Positions 1 to 8,298 of a stretch of DNA of 27,605 nt are shown here, one piece after another. The notes below the pieces were generated by a model. The model searched no databases. It had not been told where the DNA came from and worked only from the letters and a program-made list of their open reading frames with translations. This DNA comes from Fidelibacterota bacterium (GTDB taxonomy: Bacteria > Fidelibacterota > UBA2242), in assembly GCA_003527965.1 (NCBI GenBank), contig DPVY01000104.1, positions 1 through 27,605 on the forward strand, in the 5' to 3' direction. Position 1 is the stretch's first letter. The number at the start of each line of letters is the position of its first letter. Both the position numbers and the translations under genes were made by a program.

Positions 1-611
1 GCGTGTCTCCGCTCCACTGTTTTTTTATAAATTTTATATATAACGTAGCATAATACAGCAAATATGAGCAGATAGTCTACGATTGTATTATAACCCGACA
101 GCCACTCTTTGATTGCGGTCCAGTTTTCACCCAATTCTCTACCCAGGATAAAAATCGTCCCGTTCCATAACAGAATGGCGACAACAGTAAAAGAGAAGGC
201 GCGTAGATAGGATATTTTTGAAAATCCGGCAATCAGGGCTAAAACCAAACGAACACCGGGGATTAACCGTCCAATCATTAAAAACCCGTCCCCAAACTTA
301 TGGAAATAGTGATCGATTTTATGCATTCTCCTTAAAGACATAAAAGGAAATTTACGCTGCTCAAAAAAATCCCGCCCCCAATGCCGGCTCAAGGCAAAAG
401 CCAGCGTAAATCCGGCAATGCTGCCAAAAACAGTTAAAACAAAAGTCATAGTTGGCACCAACACTCCGCGCCCGGTAAGATAGGCTGAAAAAATTAAAAC
501 GGCGTCTCCCGGCACCACCGGGAGAATGTTTTCCAGAAAGATAAACAGGAATAGGGCAAAATAGATAATTACAGGGCTTGTTTCGGCAAATGTACTAAAG
601 TAGTTTTCCAT
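1..611 (-). CDS. DedA family inner-membrane protein (3' end cut by window edge)
   Basis: Integral membrane protein of the DedA/SNARE-associated family. These proteins are linked to lipid-carrier or phospholipid flipping and envelope homeostasis. I translated the minus strand from the ATG at 609-611; the frame stays open for 203 codons to base 1, so only the last few residues are likely missing (family usually 200-220 aa). Visible family signatures are an N-terminal hydrophobic helix followed by ENILPVVPGD (about residues 28-37), a basic segment after a second hydrophobic helix, and the IGRLIPGVR motif near residue 113. More hydrophobic helices follow and the tail is basic. The start codon overlaps the ispF stop (TGATG), so the two are translationally coupled. 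The substrate cannot be read from the sequence. Confidence 0.9.
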   Translation of the reverse strand, partial: MENYFSTFAETSPVIIYFALFLFIFLENILPVVPGDAVLIFSAYLTGRGVLVPTMTFVLTVFGSIAGFTLAFALSRHWGRDFFEQRKFPFMSLRRMHKIDHYFHKFGDGFLMIGRLIPGVRLVLALIAGFSKISYLRAFSFTVVAILLWNGTIFILGRELGENWTAIKEWLSGYNTIVDYLLIFAVLCYVIYKIYKKTVERRH

Positions 612-1096
612 CAGTATCCTATTAATGCAGTGGCAAAAGCGGCAATACCCTCTTCTCTTCCGGTAAAACCCATTTTTTCTGTTGTTGTGGCTTTTATTGA
701 AATACTACCTTGCGGTATTTTCATAACAGCTGCCAGGGATTGTTGCATGGCGGCAAAGTAGGGTGCAATTTTAGGGTGTTCCGCAATAACGGTGACGTCG
801 ACATTGCCGATATAATAATGCCGTTTCTGAATAAGATTAACCACCTTTTCAAGCAGGACAATACTGGAGATGTTGCGATATTGCGGGTCGGTATTGGGAA
901 AATGAGTGCCAATGTCGCCTAATCCGGCGGCGCCCAAAAGAGCATCGATAATCGCATGTATGACGACATCGGCGTCAGAATGTCCCTCCAGCCCTTTTTC
1001 AAAGGGGATGCTTACTCCTCCGAGAATCAGCGGCTTGCCAAAAGTAAAAGAGTGGGCGTCAATACCATGACCTATGCGAAGGCTAAAATTTTTCAT
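611..1096 (-). CDS. ispF: 2-C-methyl-D-erythritol 2,4-cyclodiphosphate synthase IspF
   Basis: Cytosolic enzyme of the MEP (non-mevalonate) isoprenoid pathway. It cyclises CDP-methylerythritol 2-phosphate to the 2,4-cyclodiphosphate with release of CMP. At 161 aa it is full length for the family. The metal-binding pair is visible in RIGHGIDAH (D13, H15), and the third ligand is probably H47 in VVIHAIIDALLGA. The GHSDADV loop and the C-terminal TTTEKMGFTGREEG block, which contacts the cytidine phosphate, are intact. The start overlaps the ispD stop by four bases (ATGA), and the stop overlaps the dedA start. IspD and IspF are separate proteins here, not the bifunctional IspDF fusion of some proteobacteria, but they stay adjacent. 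Confidence 0.97.
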   Translation of the reverse strand: MKNFSLRIGHGIDAHSFTFGKPLILGGVSIPFEKGLEGHSDADVVIHAIIDALLGAAGLGDIGTHFPNTDPQYRNISSIVLLEKVVNLIQKRHYYIGNVDVTVIAEHPKIAPYFAAMQQSLAAVMKIPQGSISIKATTTEKMGFTGREEGIAAFATALIGY

Positions 1097-1791
1097 CCCA
1101 GACCTTTCTCAAAGATTGATTGTGCCAGAATCAGGTCTTGCCGGCTGGTTATTTTAATATTCCACGAATCGCCCGCGATGACACGTATCCTCCCGCCGAT
1201 TCTTTCAACCAGACCGGCATCATCGGTAACGGTGACGCCGTCATGATACGCCTGTTCATATGCCTTCAGGAGAATTGCCAGCCTGAATGTTTGCGGTGTC
1301 TGAGCCTGCCAAATTAACTCCCGGTTCACGGTTTTGACAATCAGGTGATCGTGAACCTCTTTTAGGGTGTTGGTCGTCGGAGTGGCAACGATTACACCAT
1401 CATATTGAGAGCACAAATCGATAGCCGTTGAGATTGTTTCCGGACGAATGAACGGGCGGACGGCGTCGTGAATGCTGACAATTGCAGACCCGTGATTTAC
1501 GGCTTTAAGTCCATTGTACACTGAATCCTGCCGTCTTTTACCGCCCATGACGATATGAATAGGTTTTGAAGAGGAGGGCGGCAGGGACATCCTCAGGAGT
1601 TCAGAATCTGCCATCTCAGGTGCAGTAACAATGATAATTTCAGAAATTGCCGGTGTCTTGAGAAATTTTTGCAGAGTATGATACAGAACGGTTTTTTCGC
1701 CAAGGGTGAGGAATTGTTTGGGAACGGATGAATTCATTCGTAATCCACTCCCCGCTGCAACTATAATTGCGCTACTTGAGTTCAAGGGCAT
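1093..1791 (-). CDS. ispD: 2-C-methyl-D-erythritol 4-phosphate cytidylyltransferase IspD
   Basis: Cytosolic nucleotidyltransferase of the MEP pathway. It transfers CMP from CTP to methylerythritol 4-phosphate. The 232 aa product starts with the nucleotide-binding signature AAGSGLRMNSSVPKQF (about residues 12-27), which contains the conserved Gly-rich loop, Arg and Lys. It continues through IHDAVRPF and ends with the TDDAGLVE and NIKITSRQDL blocks characteristic of IspD. Seven bases separate it from queA upstream, and it overlaps ispF by four bases, so it sits inside the ruvB-queA-ispD-ispF-dedA operon. No odd residues seen. Confidence 0.96.
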   Translation of the reverse strand: MPLNSSSAIIVAAGSGLRMNSSVPKQFLTLGEKTVLYHTLQKFLKTPAISEIIIVTAPEMADSELLRMSLPPSSSKPIHIVMGGKRRQDSVYNGLKAVNHGSAIVSIHDAVRPFIRPETISTAIDLCSQYDGVIVATPTTNTLKEVHDHLIVKTVNRELIWQAQTPQTFRLAILLKAYEQAYHDGVTVTDDAGLVERIGGRIRVIAGDSWNIKITSRQDLILAQSIFEKGLG

Positions 1792-1798
1792 CGCTTCT

Positions 1799-2833
1799 TT
1801 ATATAATAATCATTGCGTCGCCGTAACTGAAAAAACGATATTTTTTCTTTATCGCTTCATGATAGGCTTTCATTACCAATTCCAGTCCGGCGAAGGCGGC
1901 AACCTGCATGATGAGAGTCGATTTAGGTTGGTGAAAATTGGTAATCAGAGCATCAACCATTTTAAACTCATAGGGCGGATAGATAAATTTATCGGTCCAG
2001 CCTTTCCGCGGACTAACCTGAAAACCGGAAACGGAAACGGTTTCAAGGGTTCGGACAACAGATGTACCGACAGCGATAACCCGTTTTCCTTTTAATTTGG
2101 CTTCATTAATTGCCAGGGCGGTTTCGGCGGAGACTTCATAGTATTCGGAATCCATACGATGCCGGGATAAATCTTCAACGGTTACCGGTCGAAAAGTTCC
2201 CAGTCCGATATGAAGCACTATCCGGAATACTTTTACGCCCTTAGCCTTGACTTTTTCTATTAACTCTTCGGTAAAATGTAAACCTGCGGTGGGAGCGGCG
2301 ACCGCGCCCCTGCGTTTGGCATAGACGGTCTGGTATTTTATCTTATCTTCAGGTGTCGGCTCGCGATCGATATAAGGAGGCAAGGGGGACTGACCGATTT
2401 TGTCGATTAACATGTAAAGATCCTGCTGGGCAATATTATTAAACCGCACCACGCGCCCACCAGACACGGTGTTGTCAATAACGTCACACTGGACGCCTTC
2501 GGCTATCGTCAGCTTGTTGCCAATTCGTACTTTTCGGGCTGGCTTTACCATGACCTCCCAGAGGTTGTTATCCAGCTCCCGCAATAAAAAGACTTCTACT
2601 TTTGCGTCGGTGCGATCTTTAATTGCCTCGAGTCGGGCCGGATAGACCATGGTTTCGTTAAGAATTAGCAAGTCACCTGAATTTAAATAGTCCGGGAGAT
2701 CATAAAAATGCTTATGATCTATGCTATCTTCCTTCCGATTGACGACCATTAACCGGGAGTGGTCACGTTTTTCTATCGGATATTGGGCAATTAAATTTTC
2801 AGGTAATTCATAATCGAAATCGGAAAGTCTCAT
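1799..2833 (-). CDS. queA: S-adenosylmethionine:tRNA ribosyltransferase-isomerase QueA
   Basis: Penultimate-stage queuosine enzyme. It moves the ribosyl group of SAM onto preQ1 in the tRNA anticodon, making epoxyqueuosine. The open frame reaches 2854, but I place the start at 2831-2833 (344 aa). There the protein begins MRLSDFDYELPENLIAQ, the usual QueA N-terminus, seven bases after AAAGGAGG at 2841-2848. The longer start would add seven residues and overlap ruvB. Other family blocks are RDHSRLMVV, LPPYIDREP, AAPTAGLHFTEEL, LHIGLGTFRPV and ITNFHQPKSTLIMQVAAF. ruvB-queA adjacency is common in many bacteria. The ribosome binding site overlaps the ruvB stop codon, which suggests coupled translation. 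Confidence 0.96.
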   Translation of the reverse strand: MRLSDFDYELPENLIAQYPIEKRDHSRLMVVNRKEDSIDHKHFYDLPDYLNSGDLLILNETMVYPARLEAIKDRTDAKVEVFLLRELDNNLWEVMVKPARKVRIGNKLTIAEGVQCDVIDNTVSGGRVVRFNNIAQQDLYMLIDKIGQSPLPPYIDREPTPEDKIKYQTVYAKRRGAVAAPTAGLHFTEELIEKVKAKGVKVFRIVLHIGLGTFRPVTVEDLSRHRMDSEYYEVSAETALAINEAKLKGKRVIAVGTSVVRTLETVSVSGFQVSPRKGWTDKFIYPPYEFKMVDALITNFHQPKSTLIMQVAAFAGLELVMKAYHEAIKKKYRFFSYGDAMIII

Positions 2834-2840
2834 AGAAATT

Positions 2841-2848
2841 CCTCCTTT
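2841..2848 (-). promoter_or_regulatory. Ribosome binding site of queA
   Basis: On the minus strand this reads AAAGGAGG, seven bases before the ATG at 2831-2833. It decides between the long queA frame (from 2854) and the shorter start, and it overlaps the ruvB TAA at 2847-2849. Confidence 0.85.
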
Positions 2849-3866
2849 ATTCAAATAATGTTTGCTGTTCGGACGTCATTTCCAGCCCGAAATATTTATA
2901 TGTTTCCAGCGTTGCCTGACGCCCGCGGGATGTGCGTTGCAGCAGACCGTTTTGAATCAAAAATGGTTCATAAACGTCTTCAATAGTTTCTGCATCTTCG
3001 CCAATGGCAACAGCCAGGCTGTTCAAACCGACCGGCCCACCGGCGAATTTTTTTAATATCGTCAATAAAATGGTGCGATCCATATGGTCCAGCCCGCGAT
3101 TATCAATATCTAATAATTTCAGGGATTTTTCCGCAACATTTTTATCGATAATACCCTTTGCCTTTATCTGGGCATAGTCACGGGCGCGCCGGAGAATACG
3201 GTTGGCGATTCGCGGGGTTCCCCGGGACCGTTTGGCAATTTCCAAAGCACCTTCCGAATCCAGTTCGATATTTAATATACGGGCGGTGCGAACTAAGATA
3301 TCAAAAAGATCTTCTTTGGAATAATAGTCCAGCCTTAATACAACTCCAAACCGGTCTCGCATAGGTGAAGTTAAATGTCCAAGCCGTGTTGTGGCGCCGA
3401 TGAGAGTGAATTGTTCCAGATTTAGCTGAATGCTTCTGGCGCTGGGTCCTTTATCGATCACAATGTCAATTGTAAAATCTTCCATGGCTGAATACAGATA
3501 TTCTTCCACCACATTATTCAACCGGTGGATTTCATCGATAAAAAACACATCGCCATGTGACAAGCTGGTGAGCATTCCCGCCAGATCGCCGGCTCGTTCG
3601 ATAACCGGCCCGGAACTGGTTTTGATATTGACATCCAGCTCCTGGGCAACAATATTGGCAAGGGTCGTCTTACCGAGCCCCGGAGGGCCAAAAAGCAACA
3701 CGTGGTCAAGGGCTTCTCCCCGTTTCCGGGCGGCAGAGATGTATAGCTTGAGATTATCAACTACTTTCTGTTGACCGATAAATTCAGAAAACGCCGATGG
3801 TCGAACGCTTTGTTCGACTTCAACATCTTCGATTAACTTATGAGGGTCAGAGTATTCTGGACGCAA
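2847..3866 (-). CDS. ruvB: Holliday junction branch migration helicase RuvB (TTG start)
   Basis: AAA+ motor of the RuvABC complex that drives branch migration of Holliday junctions. At 339 aa it is normal family length. Walker A is GPPGLGKT (residues 60-67), Walker B is FFIDEIH (108-114), sensor 1 is GATTR (157-161), and the SPMRDRFG arginine region follows. The C-terminal winged-helix part ends with GLLQRTSRGR. The start codon is TTG (minus strand of 3864-3866): an in-frame TGA lies three codons upstream and no ATG or GTG occurs before the conserved RPSAFSEFIGQ block. No strong Shine-Dalgarno precedes it. It is first in the ruvB-queA-ispD-ispF-dedA operon; ruvA and ruvC are not in the window. 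Confidence 0.96.
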   Translation of the reverse strand: MRPEYSDPHKLIEDVEVEQSVRPSAFSEFIGQQKVVDNLKLYISAARKRGEALDHVLLFGPPGLGKTTLANIVAQELDVNIKTSSGPVIERAGDLAGMLTSLSHGDVFFIDEIHRLNNVVEEYLYSAMEDFTIDIVIDKGPSARSIQLNLEQFTLIGATTRLGHLTSPMRDRFGVVLRLDYYSKEDLFDILVRTARILNIELDSEGALEIAKRSRGTPRIANRILRRARDYAQIKAKGIIDKNVAEKSLKLLDIDNRGLDHMDRTILLTILKKFAGGPVGLNSLAVAIGEDAETIEDVYEPFLIQNGLLQRTSRGRQATLETYKYFGLEMTSEQQTLFE

Positions 3867-4151
3867 GGTACTTCAAAATTGATTTAATTAATATAAATAG
3901 ACAGGCAGTTGCCTGAAAGATTTGATGCCGGTGGTAAAAATTGGATGGCGTTGAAACTGTCAATTATTACCCGATTTTGCAATGCAACGTATTCCATTAA
4001 AAGATTAAATTTCATAAAACCAAGCGTAAATTTATTAAAAAATACGTCTCAAATCAATGAAATTCATAAACATCCACTAATAGTTAAGATTTTTAGGCGA
4101 TTTATTACGATCTGAATTTCTTCAAAAGCATGGAAAAACAGGGTTAGAATA
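3867..4151 (-). other. AT-rich intergenic region between purA and ruvB, possible promoter
   Basis: This 285-base gap separates the purA stop from the ruvB start, both on the minus strand. I see no convincing hairpin terminator. The best promoter-like pair on the minus strand is TTGATT (4052-4057), a 17-base spacer, then TAAATT (4029-4034). Each hexamer matches the sigma-70 consensus at 4 of 6 positions, so chance is a real possibility in such AT-rich DNA. If used, ruvB mRNA would have a leader of about 155 bases. A 68-codon plus-strand frame lies here but has no start signal or family resemblance. Confidence 0.35.
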
Positions 4152-5402
4152 TTACAGCCGGATAAACTGTTCTCTCTCTTTTCCAACAGAAACATAAGAT
4201 ATCGGGATCTCCAACAAGTCTTCGATAATTTTCAGATATTCCTGTGCCTCCGTCGGTAAATCGGAAAATATTCTGGCAGTCGATGTCGACTGCTGCCACC
4301 CTTTTATGGAGATGTAATGCGGAACGGCGGAAGCCAGATCAATTTCCGGAAAATTACCGTTTTCATAATGAGTGCAAACCATTATTTTATCAAGTTTGTC
4401 TAAAACATCAAGTTTTGTAATGGCTATACTCGTGAACCCATTGATCATTGCCGAATATCTGCCAATAGCTGCATCAAACCAACCGCAGCGCCGTTTTCGA
4501 TGGGTTGTGGCTCCTAATTCGCTGCCAGCCCGCTGGAGATATTCACCGTATTCATTGTTCTGTTCTGTCGGGAAAGGCCCGGCGCCAACCCGGGTTGTAT
4601 AACTCTTATAGACGCCAATGATATAATCAACCGATTTGGGACCGATCCCCAATCCGGTGCATATATTGCCGGAGATCGTGTTGGAGGACGTTACAAAGGG
4701 GTAAGAGCCGAAGTCGACATCCAATAAGGTCCCCTGGGCGCCTTCGACAAGAATATTTTTATCGGAGCGGATGTATCTATTCATTAGCATAGAGGTATCA
4801 GCCGCATAGGAGTAAACTTCGGCAACACAGGAATAAAATTTTTTTAACTCTTTCTCCAGATCTGATTTTTCTGCCGATGATAAGAGCCCTTTTTGAACCG
4901 CCTCTTTTATTTTCGAATCGATTGTTTTTTGAAGTGATTCCGGATTTTGACAATCTCTGACCTGAATCCCGGTCCGGTTTATCTTATCGGAATAACACGG
5001 CCCAATACCACGTTTGGTTGTGCCGATAGCCTTTGATCCCAGCGATGCTTCAGACTTTGCATCCAGAACCTTGTGAAGCGGAGTAACGATGTGAGCCAGC
5101 AGAGAGATATGAATCCTTCCTTCAAGGGAAAGCCCTTCATTTTTCAGACTATTCATTTCATTGACCAATCCAATTGGATCAAGAACCATTCCATTGCCAA
5201 GAATACAATCAGTTCCGGCATGGAGAATGCCGCTGGGCAATTGGTGCAGGATAGTTTCTTGACCTTTTACAACAATAGTATGACCGGCATTGGCGCCGCC
5301 CTGAAAGCGGGCCACGACGTTCGCTTTTTCGCTGAAATTATCGACAATTTTTCCCTTCCCTTCGTCTCCCCATTGGGCTCCCAACACGGCTGTGACTGGC
5401 AT
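4152..5402 (-). CDS. purA: Adenylosuccinate synthetase PurA
   Basis: Cytosolic GTP-dependent enzyme joining IMP and aspartate to adenylosuccinate, the first committed step to AMP. The frame is open to 5441, but I choose the ATG at 5400-5402 (416 aa). It gives the standard start MPVTAVLGAQWGDEGKGK and follows TGGAGGA by five bases; the extra 13 codons would lie within the hairpin at 5421-5444. Family blocks include WGDEGKGK (P-loop-like GTP site), GGANAGHTI, GIGPCYSDK, VEGAQGTLLDVDFG, GVYKSYTTRVGAGPFPTE and TTHRKRRCGWFDA. It lies downstream of secF on the same strand. The hairpin just before its ribosome binding site could affect its expression. Confidence 0.97.
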   Translation of the reverse strand: MPVTAVLGAQWGDEGKGKIVDNFSEKANVVARFQGGANAGHTIVVKGQETILHQLPSGILHAGTDCILGNGMVLDPIGLVNEMNSLKNEGLSLEGRIHISLLAHIVTPLHKVLDAKSEASLGSKAIGTTKRGIGPCYSDKINRTGIQVRDCQNPESLQKTIDSKIKEAVQKGLLSSAEKSDLEKELKKFYSCVAEVYSYAADTSMLMNRYIRSDKNILVEGAQGTLLDVDFGSYPFVTSSNTISGNICTGLGIGPKSVDYIIGVYKSYTTRVGAGPFPTEQNNEYGEYLQRAGSELGATTHRKRRCGWFDAAIGRYSAMINGFTSIAITKLDVLDKLDKIMVCTHYENGNFPEIDLASAVPHYISIKGWQQSTSTARIFSDLPTEAQEYLKIIEDLLEIPISYVSVGKEREQFIRL

Positions 5403-5407
5403 AATGA

Positions 5408-5414
5408 TCCTCCA
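5408..5414 (-). promoter_or_regulatory. Ribosome binding site of purA
   Basis: Minus strand TGGAGGA, five bases before the ATG at 5400-5402. It supports the shorter purA start and sits only six bases from the foot of the hairpin at 5421-5444. Confidence 0.8.
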
Positions 5415-5420
5415 AAATAT

Positions 5421-5444
5421 AAAATGCTCCCCCGGGAGCATTTT
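5421..5444 (-). terminator. Perfect inverted repeat between secF and purA: terminator or leader hairpin
   Basis: A 24-base perfect inverted repeat: an 11-base arm, AAAATGCTCCC when read on the plus strand, its exact complement, and a two-base centre (in practice about a ten-pair stem with a four-base loop). On the transcribed minus strand the stem is followed by TTTT, then ATATTTT, so it resembles an intrinsic terminator with a short U tract. It lies 22 bases after secF ends and 18 bases before the purA ATG. There is no room for a separate purA promoter between hairpin and gene. It may therefore be an attenuator, a partial terminator, or a processing or stability element in a secD-secF-purA transcript. 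Confidence 0.65.
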
Positions 5445-5466
5445 ATTAAACTATTTATATGTAAAC

Positions 5467-6360
5467 CTACTTCTTTTGAGCATTGAATTTATGTTGCCAG
5501 GCAATTAACACAGGGCCGGCAATAAAAATAGATGAATAGGTACCGACAATAACCCCGATAATCATGGCAATGGCAAAAATCCGGACTTCACCAGCCGCAA
5601 ACGCCAAAACAAATACAACGATAAAGGTGGTTACTGATGTAATTATAGTTCGGCTCAGGGTTTCGTTGATACTCTTATTAACAATGGTCTCAATTTTATC
5701 CAAACGCATGACTTTCAAATTTTCGCGTATCCGATCATAGAGAACAATGGTGTCATTCAGTGAATAACCGACAATCGTTAAAAATGCAGCTATGGTCGTA
5801 AGCGAAATTTCCAGTTGTGCCAGTGAGAAAATGCCGATTGTAAACAGTACATCGTGAATCAACGCCACAACTGCTCCGACTGCAAAGCGAAACTGAAATC
5901 GGATGGAAATATATACACCAATTACAAAGATTGCCGATATAATTGCGAGAATTGCCGCATTCTGTAATTCCTTCCCGATCTTCGGACCGACCTGATCTGT
6001 CCGACGAATATCAAACGTATTATCTTGCAGAGTTCGCAATCCCTCGCTTACTGTCTTCGGTATGTTTTCAATAGATTCGCTCTCTGCAACACGGATCATA
6101 AATTCGTTTAATCCCGCCGATTTCTGGATAGTGCTGTTCTGCAAGTTGACTTTTGCCAGCGCTCCCCGGATTTCGCCGGTGCTGGCTTCTTTACTAAATT
6201 GCACCTGAACAAGCGTTCCGCCGGTAAAATCAATACTGTAATTCAGCCCCCTGATTAGAAAAACAGAAACCAGGCTAACCAGAAGAAAAGCAGCGGAAAC
6301 GGAAATTGCCGTTTTACTGTGTTTGATGAATTGGATATTTGTTTCTTTAAAAAATCGCAT
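5467..6360 (-). CDS. secF: Protein translocase subunit SecF
   Basis: Inner-membrane partner of SecD in the SecDF complex, which uses the proton gradient to help pull proteins across the membrane after SecYEG. The product is 297 aa. One N-terminal transmembrane helix (about 16-38) leads to the periplasmic domain with YSIDFTGGTLVQVQF. Five more helices follow, containing the family motif TIVGYSLNDTIVLYDRIREN and the SINETLSRTIITS segment. AGGAA lies upstream of the ATG at a plausible distance. secF follows secD after an 18-base gap, as usual for an operon. Here SecD and SecF are two proteins, not the SecDF fusion common in Bacteroidetes. Confidence 0.97.
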   Translation of the reverse strand: MRFFKETNIQFIKHSKTAISVSAAFLLVSLVSVFLIRGLNYSIDFTGGTLVQVQFSKEASTGEIRGALAKVNLQNSTIQKSAGLNEFMIRVAESESIENIPKTVSEGLRTLQDNTFDIRRTDQVGPKIGKELQNAAILAIISAIFVIGVYISIRFQFRFAVGAVVALIHDVLFTIGIFSLAQLEISLTTIAAFLTIVGYSLNDTIVLYDRIRENLKVMRLDKIETIVNKSINETLSRTIITSVTTFIVVFVLAFAAGEVRIFAIAMIIGVIVGTYSSIFIAGPVLIAWQHKFNAQKK

Positions 6361-6378
6361 ATTTAATATTCCTGAAGT

Positions 6379-8298
6379 TTAGATGCTTAAGGTTTTTAGT
6401 ACTTTTCGCTCTGTCCTGAAATTGTAGATCGTCCGTGTCACAAAAATGGCGGTAAACATACTGGAAAGAATACCCCAGAAAAGTGTTACGGCAAATCCTT
6501 TGACCGGGCCTGTCCCGAACTGCATCAAAATCAAAGCGGTTAACATAGTTGTAATGTTGGCGTCTAAAATAGTGCGTAGTGCCCGGCTATATCCGGCGTC
6601 AATCGCGGCGCGCACGGTTTTACCTCTCGCCAATTCTTCACGGATACGCTCGAAAATCAGAACGTTTGCATCAACGGCAATACCCACCGTAAGGATCAAA
6701 CCGGCGATACCGGGCAGCGTCAAAGTTGCCCCGAGAGTTGCCAGAATAGCCATAACAAAGACAATATTTAACACTAATGCTAAATCGGCGAGTAAACCGG
6801 AGCGTTTGTAATAAAACGCCATGAAGCCGATAACGAGCAGGAATCCGATAAGACCGAGTCTGGTTCCGATCACAATGGAATCTTTACCAAGGGAAGGACC
6901 AATCGTTCTTTCTTCAATGACATCGACCGGTGCGGGCAATGCGCCGGCTCGCAGAACAATAGCGATATTTTTAGCTTCAGCCATATCTTCGAGACCTTCG
7001 ATATAGGCAGCTCCATTCGGAATTTTGACCCGGATTGACGGCGCCATATAAACCTTATCATCCAGTACAATGGCAAGGGATTTTCCGATATTCGATCCGG
7101 TCAGGCGGGAAAATATTTTGGCTCCCTCATTGTTCATACTAATATTAACTATGGGCTGACCCGCCGATTGAGTTGCACCACCGCCGATAGTTGCGGTGGC
7201 TTTTGTAATGTATTTCCCCTGGATACCGGCTTCCCGATTCAGATGGTATAACAGATAATAATTCTCGGTTTTACCATCGGCGCCAGTGATCCGTTGGGGC
7301 TTGGCGGACCAGAGGAATCTGGAATCGTATGGAATTAATTTTTGCACGTCGGGATTTGAGAGAATTTTCTTAACCACATAAACGTTGCGTTCCGGTACGC
7401 CAATAAAGTTGTGGATATTTCTAAGAAGTGCTGAAAAGGGTTTTTCAGCAAAAAGTTGTCCGTCAACCACTAAAGCCGTATCGGCCGTATCGCTTTCGAT
7501 ATCGATGTCGGTTTCGGTGATACCGAGAAGTTCGTTGATGCTGACGGCTTTATCTTTCGATTCTTTTAAAGCCACAGTTGTATCGGTATCATCCGCGACA
7601 GGTTGCGCCGAAGCCAGGTCCTTCCGGGCGCCTGTTTTCAGATAATTATCTACCGCCGCGATAAAAGATTGGGTTATCGGAGCATCTTTCAAGAGAGTAA
7701 ATTCCAGCAGCGCGGTACTCTGAATAAGATCACGGGCGCGTTCCTGATCTTTGATGCCGGCAAGTTCAACAATGATGCGGTACTGACCGGCTTTTTGAAT
7801 CGTTGGTTCCGATACACCAAATTGATCTACACGGTTACGGATAATCTGCAGGGCGCGCTGTATGGCATCCTTGGATTCATCACGTAAATTTTTCACAATC
7901 TCGGAATTTTTATAACCCCGGTCGCTGAAGTGGCGGACGAGTTTGAAATCTTCGGCTTCTACTTTACGTTTGAATATATCAAAAAAATCTTCGCCAGTGG
8001 CTTTAAATTCGTCAGTTGTTGCCTGTAATAAAGAATAAAATTGCGGCGTTTTATTAGTGGCAAGTGTTTCGACCAGCTTGGGAATATTCAACTCCAGCAC
8101 TACATGCATACCGCCCTGAAGGTCCAGACCCAGCCGGATAATCCTGTTTTCATATTTTTCAATTGTTCCGTCAGAATGCATTGCCTCAAATTTTTCGGGT
8201 GACAATCTATGGTAAGCGACTGTCCAATATAGCGAATAGGCTGCGAGCAGAACCGTTATTCCAATAACGATGAACCGAAGATTTGTTTTTTTTAACAT
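6379..8298 (-). CDS. secD: Protein translocase subunit SecD, with extended acidic periplasmic region
   Basis: Large subunit of the SecDF translocase accessory complex in the inner membrane. It has an N-terminal membrane helix (about 9-29), then the signature LGLDLQGGMHV (56-66), and a periplasmic domain containing RNRVDQFGVSEPTIQ (154-168). The C-terminal five-helix bundle carries LTVGIAVDANVLIFERIREE. At 639 aa it is slightly longer than the Escherichia coli protein (615 aa). The extra length lies in an acidic stretch around residues 222-285, rich in Asp, Thr and Ala, inside the periplasmic head. The upstream region contains a good sigma-70-like promoter (8350-8378), so secD is probably first in the secD-secF(-purA) transcript. 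Confidence 0.97.
   Translation of the reverse strand: MLKKTNLRFIVIGITVLLAAYSLYWTVAYHRLSPEKFEAMHSDGTIEKYENRIIRLGLDLQGGMHVVLELNIPKLVETLATNKTPQFYSLLQATTDEFKATGEDFFDIFKRKVEAEDFKLVRHFSDRGYKNSEIVKNLRDESKDAIQRALQIIRNRVDQFGVSEPTIQKAGQYRIIVELAGIKDQERARDLIQSTALLEFTLLKDAPITQSFIAAVDNYLKTGARKDLASAQPVADDTDTTVALKESKDKAVSINELLGITETDIDIESDTADTALVVDGQLFAEKPFSALLRNIHNFIGVPERNVYVVKKILSNPDVQKLIPYDSRFLWSAKPQRITGADGKTENYYLLYHLNREAGIQGKYITKATATIGGGATQSAGQPIVNISMNNEGAKIFSRLTGSNIGKSLAIVLDDKVYMAPSIRVKIPNGAAYIEGLEDMAEAKNIAIVLRAGALPAPVDVIEERTIGPSLGKDSIVIGTRLGLIGFLLVIGFMAFYYKRSGLLADLALVLNIVFVMAILATLGATLTLPGIAGLILTVGIAVDANVLIFERIREELARGKTVRAAIDAGYSRALRTILDANITTMLTALILMQFGTGPVKGFAVTLFWGILSSMFTAIFVTRTIYNFRTERKVLKTLSI

Noticed and set aside
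3935..3963. Perfect TTGACA on the minus strand at 3958-3963 as the ruvB promoter
   Set aside because: At 16-18 bases spacing no hexamer resembles TATAAT (best 2 of 6).
3909..4115. 68-codon plus-strand frame between purA and ruvB
   Set aside because: It uses a TTG start without ribosome binding site, has no recognisable motif, opposes both neighbours and lies in AT-rich DNA where such frames are expected.
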